A stretch of 64,000 nucleotides of DNA. Source: Brachionus koreanus. Its lineage: Eukaryota > Rotifera > Eurotatoria > Ploima > Brachionidae. Where the stretch lies: assembly GCA_016987375.1 (NCBI GenBank), contig PJRA01000263.1:4479319-4543318 (forward strand). The letters are read 5' to 3'. Below the pieces are notes generated by a model that worked only from the letters and a program-made list of their open reading frames with translations, had not been told where the DNA came from and searched no databases. This document shows, in pieces, positions 57,440 through 64,000 of the stretch (position 1 is the first letter of the stretch; each line of letters starts with the position of its first letter). The translations under genes were made by a program, and so were the position numbers.

Positions 57440-57732
57440 TTTTAAACCCAAAAAATTCTAAATTAAATTTATAAATTTATTTACAAATTTTTTTTAAAAC
57501 AAGCTTTATTAACCAAATTTAATTTACGAGTTTTAAATCGTATTTTTAAATATTCTAAAACAATTTGATATAATAATTTTTATATGTAAATTATGATAAT
57601 TGGATTTTTTAAATTACAAATTTTTACAGACTTAAAAATTAAAAAAAAAATTCTTAATATTAGAAGAATTAACCGAAACTTAATTTAAATGGTTTTGATT
57701 TATTTTTAAAAATAATGCTCAGCTTTTTAATC
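57440..57732. other. Spacer between exportin-7 and coatomer zeta
   Basis: Under 0.3 kb between the exportin-7 stop codon and the coatomer zeta B start, both on the minus strand. It must hold the exportin-7 3' end and the promoter of coatomer zeta B. No distinct signal was recognised. Confidence 0.5.
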
Positions 57733-60700
57733 TCAAACGGCAAGTAATTTTTGCTGAAGACTTTGTGGCATTTTGGCCTTTTGCTGACTAAAGTGATGAC
57801 TTATTACATTTGTGCTTGTTGAATTTGATTTAAAGCACTCATTCAATTCTCTACGAAAAGTTGCTATGTTTTGAGTAAATCTTAAATTGAAAGATATAAA
57901 CAGAAAGCTTTAAAAACACACAAATTTAAACTTACTTATCTCTATTTTTTATTGACAAACTTAATTCAATTCCATTCATTAAATTTTTAAAGCTAGTTTC
58001 TGCAGCTTCTCTTTTTTCCATTGATTGAGAACTTATCAAATTATTTCGCCACTGTTCAAAGTACTAAAATAAAATTTAATTATTTTAAAAATTTTTTTCG
58101 TTTTTAAATTATAAATAAAAATTCTTTAATTTAAAAAAAAGAGAAAATTGAAATCTTAGATTCAATTCAAATCGTTATCTTAGACCAAGGAAACGTTAAA
58201 TGGTCGAATAATTTGACCATCTAAGATTCTGATCGTCATCAATAAAGTCCAAATTTTTAAACTAATGAAGTGATGCCTTTCTAAAAAAAGAAGAACTAAT
58301 AATTAAAAAAAAATGTATTTTCAAAAGTTCTTATTTTATATCTATCCTTTTTTTAAACGAATTTAAATTTTTTATCTTAATAAAATTCAATCTTTTCATT
58401 ATGATTTTAAAATATTTACTTGCTCGTTCAAAAGAATTAAACAAAGCAAAGGTCTAGACATTGACCATTGGTTCTTGCAATCCTCAAAAATTATCAAATT
58501 TAAAACTGTACTAAGAACTTGTTGAAAAACTTGAGACTGCTGTTGATAAACTTGAATCAATGGTATCTGCTGAACTGATTTACCACGTTTTTGTTTTGAT
58601 AAATGTTTAAATAAAAAAGTAACTATGTGATCTAATGCCGAACAACAGTTAGTGCTAATTGTGGAATCAATAGATCCTAAGCCATCCGAAATAGTTGCCA
58701 AAAGATACAAAAACACCTGCGGTTCTAGCATAGATACAAAAGACATGTGATCAGCAGTCAAAGTTTCAACTAATCCATAATAAGCTTGACTCAATTTGGA
58801 ATAAATCCTGAGATTGTTTTGATCGAATGAAAGCAACATTTTTATAAACATTTCAAGGGCATCATTCAAAGCACTGTCATTGTACAAGCGAAAAACTCCA
58901 AAATTCACATATCCTCCTGATAAACTCCATTTAAGTATGTTAAAACAAATTGACAATCCTTTCAATTTCGTTGAATAAATTTCATCTTTGTTGGCATCCA
59001 TACCGCTAAGGGAAATAATTCTAGATCCATATGTGCAGACTAATTGAGACGCTTCTCTAAACAAAAGTATGCCGTTTGGTGAACTAATCTCAAAAGTTAA
59101 TCTCTGAGACCTATTCTGCACCAATTCTGACATTAATTTTAATATTGGTGTGGTCACTAGGGGCTCGTTGTACCAAATTTCGATTGCTTTTGTGAATAAT
59201 GGAATGTATTTTGGATAAAGCCAATCGAATAGTTGCATATAAGCAGCTCTTGAGTTGAAAGCAAAGGCTAGACCGCGCAGATCTCTTGCCAGTCCGACAA
59301 GTGGTAGTTTTATTTCACTCAAAGATTCTTTGTTAATCGCCTGAGACATTATGTTTCCGATTGTTTCTAGTTGGTTAGTTAAGGGTCTGATGAATCTTTC
59401 AAATGTATCATCGTCATCATTAAAGTCCAAATTCAACAATCGTCCAAGTGCTGTGTAAAAAGTCGTTCGGCACTTCATTTGTTTGACTATTTCAGAGTTT
59501 GAAAAGCCTAAAAATGGAAAATTTTCGCTTGTATGATTTGCTAATATGAAGTGAATAGAGTCCAATTTCATTAGTTTTCTTACGCTGCTGTAGCCAACAG
59601 ATAAATCATTGAATAGATTAAGTGTCTTGCTGATGATTGACTCGCTTCTTGTCCAGTATTTTAAATTAGTGATTATTTTACTAGTGACAACATTTAGCCA
59701 CATTGTTTCGTCTTGGATGCCGAGCAATTCGGACATACGACGATAGACCTTGGAACTCTTTTGAACCTGATCGCCAACAAATATTTTTCTAAATTGCTCA
59801 AAAAAGTTTATGATGGCCAAATCAAGTTTTTCGCAGCCGCATCTACCGTTCGATTGTTCCAACTGATTATTCACAAAATTCATCAATTGAAGAACTCTAA
59901 CAACTAATTCTCCATCGTACATGTCGTGCTCTTCTGTGTTTCCTAAAGAATAGGAACTTCTACCTCCGATAACAGCACCTATTATGTACACAAGCCAGGT
60001 CAATTGTCCTTCTTTTATTTTGAAATCTGGATTTTGATTTTGAAAATTTGGTGAAATTCTGCCGCTAATTGAAGATGTCTTAATCAGAGTTTGATACTCT
60101 TGAGCTGTCTTATCAAATAATTCAACTAGAATTTTACATGTTTTCTCGTATTCACAACGACCAATTACAGAAATCTAGACAGATGAAAATAATTCTTAGT
60201 AATCTTTGATATTTTTTTTTCTAAAGGCCTATGGGAGTTTATAAATGCAAATAAAATGAAATAAAAAGTGACATTTCAAATTTTTAATCAATTTAATTAA
60301 ATATTCTAATTAAGTAAAACTCTAGTAAATTATATAATTTAAATATACAATGTAAAGTATATTTAATAATTGTAAATGCTTTATTTGTTTCACTAGATGT
60401 TTGCTTCACAAATGATATCAAAGTGAATACACATTCAAAGATCGAATGAGTTTTTCGATCCTTTTTTGATACTACTTTTTTTTTCTTTTATTTAACGACA
60501 ATGTATAATTTCATACAATATTTTCAAAACAAAAATTAAAAAATTTTATAAATTTTGTCATGAAAAATTTATTCTGCAGATGAAACAAAGTAAACAACTG
60601 TTGTTTCACCTACTGTTAAATTCTGCAAAATTCCATTCAATATAATATTGAAAATAAATCGCAATCAATTTGCACAGATTTTGCAGACTTCCGCAGTAGT

Positions 60701-63700
60701 TGAAACAACAATTGTTTCACTTTGTTTCATCTGCAAAACAAATATTTCATCATTAAAATTTTTTAATTCTTGTTTTAAAAATTTTGTCTGAAATTTGACA
60801 TTGCCTTATTCAATAAATTTAATCACTTTTGAATTTTTTTTAAATCAAAAAGATAACAGAATTATTTGATCTTTGTTACAAATTATCATATAATTTTCAT
60901 CAAAAAATAAATTAAAAAACGAGTTTAAAAGAAGGGTCGAAAAAACCCCTCCGGCTTTTGAGTGTTGATTGATCTTATACCTTAAATTGAGGTAAAAATC
61001 AAATTACTTTTAGCTTTCTCTTCCAAACTTTTAAAACCGGTCTTCAGTTGAAGCTGTTCTAAGTAATGTATTCAATTAGCATAAAACAATTAAAAGTTAT
61101 TTGTAAGTCAAAAGTATTTTTTGTTTGAAGGAGCTAATTTTTTAAGACTTTTTGTCATTAAAATTCCAACTCAAGAAAAAAAACGGAAAACATTCTAAAG
61201 AAATGAAAATTAATCTATTATTTATTTGTTTTCTGTAACGAGCTAATGCTCCTTCAGATTAAAAAAATAAAATGAAATAAAGAGTAACAGGATACATATG
61301 TTTAAATCTAGCAACGTTAAATGTAAATATTTTGCTTAGTATAGTTTAAAAAAAAGCTGAGACTTTCACTTTGATTCAATCTAATTTGAAACAAGGAAAA
61401 AAAATATCTAAAACTCTCTCATTTTTAAGTGATAAAGCTTAATTTATCTATTTTCTTATTCAGTAAAAAACTACCATATTTCAATAAATACAATTAACCA
61501 CAAATAGAAGAAACTTGCTAGTATTTGAGTTGTTTTTCTCAAAAAAAATGTGACTCGTTTGAAAGAAAATTCACCGGACATTTGCCATTTCAAACATTTA
61601 TTTTCATGTTTCCAATAGAAGAAAAAAAATGGATAAGCTTCTTTTATTTGACTTAGTAATTTTGAATAGAAGAAACATTTTGATGACCGAACTTTCTTTA
61701 ATTTGATGAAATATCAAAAATTTTCTCCGTATTTTTCAAATCTAGTGTTTTTTAATTAATATTATACTCATTTACTTGAAAAAAATTTTCTATTTGATTT
61801 TAATTTTTAAAGGATTAAATGTCTTACAGCTAGCTATTTATTATTTCTTAAAATTTTAGGCAGCAAAAAAATAGTCTAATGTTTATTTATAAATATTTTT
61901 GGGCACTAAATTTAAAAATATTTTATTAAAATTAAAACGCTAAAAATTAAACCATGTTTTGATTTTTAAAATAATTTCATAAAGGATGCCTAGTTATCTT
62001 TAAAAAATCCTTGCAAACAATATTTTATCTAACTATAGGGATAAATGATATTTAAATGCTCATGAGTCTTCTAGTGTAAAGGATATATTTAATCTTCTTA
62101 ATTCAAATAAATAAAACATAAAGCCCTTTTTTTGAATGTAATTAATTAAATTTTTTTAATTACTTGCTCTAATTGTTGGTAAACCGTTCCAAGATCTTGG
62201 AATGGATCTTCGATACCGTCACGTACAACAGCATTTACTAACTCTAAACGAGATGTTATATAAGTGTTTGTTATCTCAGGTGTATATGTTTCTAGTTGAT
62301 GTGGCTCTTGAGTTTTTATATAAGGAACAGAAGCAACCATTCTTTGCCACAAACTAAGCAAGTAGTACAAACTGTTTTGAGAAAATCTCCACATCTTTTT
62401 AAATTAAATTTTAAATGAAAAAAAATATTAAAAAAATATTAAAAACCAACCCTCAAACTGGTCACAGTAAATTTTGCTATCATTTCAATAAATTCATTAT
62501 AGTAATCTAATTTGATTAGTTCACTCAATTGATAGTTGCACTTAAGACGGGCCAATAATCTACAAAACTCATGATAGCATTTTGCATCTTCAAGACCCTA
62601 AAAACAATCAATTAATAGAAAATTTTCTAAACAAATTCTTAAAATACAGTTGAATTGGCAAGTATTTTCTTAACACCACCACACAATTCATTTAAATATT
62701 TCATTCTTTCGGTGTTGTTAAAAAAACTGCGTCTAATAGCTGACATTTGGACCAAACAAGCTAAGCAAAGAGAAGCAATTTCGGAAGGAATATGAAAGTA
62801 GAGGTTAAAAAATAATTCAATATTTGTAAAATCCATAATAACTTAAATTGTTAAAGCTTAATTTTACAATAACAGCTAAAAAAAAGTAACAAATTTTTTG
62901 TTTACCAGATCTCCACGTTGTTGGTATTTGAACAGTACTCATGTCATCAGTAGTATCGTCACTAGAACTTGCATTTCCAATAAAATCATAAACTAGACAA
63001 CTAAGGCAAAGCTGAACCAATTGGGATATAAGCTCTTTTTCATGTTGTTTAGATGACAAATCACCGCCAAAAATAACACTGATGCTTCTATTAGCGTCTT
63101 TTAACAGCGAACATGAAAGAGTAAAAATTTCAAGTAGTTGAGAATCACGAAATGAGCTTGAAATTTTGCGATGCTTAGCCAAAGAACGATTCGCCTCGGA
63201 CTAATTTATTTATAATATTAGAATATTTATTTTTAGTTTAAAAAAATGCAAAGTTTTACTTCATCTAAATTATTTATTTCAGTAACTAATTCAGTCAAAA
63301 GTTTGACACCAATAACTCCAAGTTCAGGAGTATTCTAGTTAAGTTAATCAAGAGTAAATTAAATTAGCTTATTTCAACATATAGTTTACTTGAATGAATT
63401 TTGAAATATCTTGTAAAATTTCTCTAAACGGATAATTTCCACTTTCTTTTGATAAAACATCAAACCAGCCCAGTTTGGTTATTTTGGCAAAAAGCTGTCA
63501 TAAAATAAACTTTAATTAAAAAGAAAAAGGTATAGAATTTTACTTGGACAAGTGAATTTTTGACAAATTGAACCAATTTAGGCCTAGTGTAGAGATAATT
63601 TAAAATATAACATCCTTGTTAAAATTATTTAACTAAATTTGTGGCTAGATTTCTAGAATTTACTTAGTTCATATTTATTTTGCGGACTTAGAATAACAGT

Positions 63701-63978
63701 ATTACGTGAAATAGCCTTGATCATTACAATACAAGCAATATATTGAGAATAAGCACTCTAAAATATTTAATAGTTAGCAAACAAACAATTTTTTTTATTT
63801 TTCTAAAACCTACCGTTGCACGTTCAAGTAAAATTTGACATTTTTCCAAGCAATCTGGACTGATGGAAAAGTTCTCTAAGACTTTGTTTGCCTCCTGTAT
63901 TTCTTGACTTGATGATGAGCTGTAAAGTTTTTCACACAACTTTTCCAGTTCAACTATGTCCTGGGTTGTGGTCGACAT
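57733..63978 (-). CDS. XPO7: Exportin-7 (twelve exons)
   Basis: Karyopherin-beta nuclear transport receptor built of HEAT-like repeats, working with RanGTP at the nuclear pore. Exons, 5' to 3': 63978-63814, 63757-63664, 63614-63544, 63494-63390, 63334-63260, 63200-62906, 62841-62648, 62597-62451, 62394-62164, 60174-58420, 58063-57936 and 57880-57733. All phases close, giving 1,135 residues against 1,087 in human. Diagnostic stretches in order: [165 protein letters not shown] (reads KCRTTF here), [29 protein letters not shown] and [14 protein letters not shown]. Nearly all introns are 49-85 nt; intron 9 (60175-62163) is 1,989 nt and intron 10 is 356 nt. Exon 10 alone carries over half of the protein. 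Confidence 0.97.
60436..60875. repeat. 440-bp near-palindromic foldback in exportin-7 intron 9
   Basis: The sequence is an imperfect inverted repeat over almost its whole length. The best core pairs 60575-60615 with 60694-60735 (TGCAGATGAAACAAAGT and ACAAYTGTTGTTTCA shared). Complementarity continues outward through CAATGT-AATTTCA and CTTTTTGAT to an outer CAAAGATC/GATCTTTG. It also continues inward through TCTGCAAAAT, leaving a centre with its own small palindrome TTCAATATAATATTGAA. No transposase frame is present. It is best read as a MITE or foldback transposon, and when transcribed it would make a long hairpin. Confidence 0.85.
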
Positions 63979-64000
63979 TTCAGCTACTATTTCTTACAAG

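Noticed and set aside
55036..57451. An operon-like reading of the two coatomer zeta genes with exportin-7
   Set aside because: All three are on the same strand, but spacing of about 0.3-1.4 kb and the lack of any shared transcript signal give no support for polycistronic transcription.
57440..57451. An MGLK start for coatomer zeta copy B
   Set aside because: The first codon would be TTG; the ATG at 57439 gives MEPSLY, matching the paralogue and the family.
60958..61030. A patch with GGGTC and ACCCCTCC in exportin-7 intron 9 considered as an RNA gene
   Set aside because: Only a 4-bp pairing is possible and no known RNA fold is recognised.
1..64000. Bacterial-type features such as CRISPR arrays, operons or toxin systems
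   Set aside because: Spliced genes, metazoan families and class II eukaryotic tRNAs show this is an animal nuclear genome; no evenly spaced direct-repeat array was seen.

Overview
This is a eukaryotic, animal window. It is strongly AT-rich, with introns mostly 45-60 nt long, and its genes are metazoan: a CHD6-9/kismet chromatin remodeller, a class 5 semaphorin, exportin-7, coatomer zeta, prefoldin 6, ALG2, glutathione synthetase and cathepsin L. Very short introns, low GC and LINE debris suggest a small-genome invertebrate such as a monogonont rotifer. That placement is an inference from style and has not been tested by phylogeny. Two runs of N (101-216 and 51085-52014) are assembly gaps.

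Layout. 1-12.1 kb: a two-exon CHD7/8/9-type remodeller on the minus strand. 12.1-15.4 kb: non-coding, with one less AT-rich island that may hold its promoter. 15.4-16.4 kb: an intronless cathepsin L (minus) with a TATA box. 18.0-23.4 kb: a seven-exon semaphorin 5 (minus), whose longest intron carries two foldback inverted repeats. 23.4-35.3 kb: an 11.8-kb AT-rich desert between divergently transcribed genes. 35.3-36.9 kb: an unidentified four-exon gene (plus) of possible axonemal type. 38.7-40.9 kb: a six-exon glutathione synthetase (plus). 41.3-44.4 kb: two identical tRNA-Leu(UAA) genes, one tRNA-Ser(UGA), and between them a small three-exon stanniocalcin-like secreted protein. 42.4-47.0 kb: pieces of at least three LINE-type retrotransposons. 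47.1-49.3 kb: a long orphan proline/serine/lysine-rich protein. 50.0-50.5 kb: prefoldin subunit 6. 50.9-52.2 kb: a LINE interrupted by the second gap. 52.6-53.8 kb: ALG2. 55.0-57.4 kb: a tandem pair of intronless coatomer zeta genes. 57.7-64.0 kb: exportin-7 in twelve exons, with a 440-bp near-palindromic foldback in its one long intron.

The genes do not form a pathway. They are housekeeping and developmental genes lying side by side. Exon boundaries were set by reading GT-AG junctions and checking that phases close and that the joined protein matches the known family. All multi-exon models with a family assignment close in frame. The most unusual items are the foldback elements in the long introns, the compact stanniocalcin-like gene inside a tRNA/LINE island, the LINE remnant with long flanking direct repeats, and the asymmetrically diverged coatomer zeta pair.
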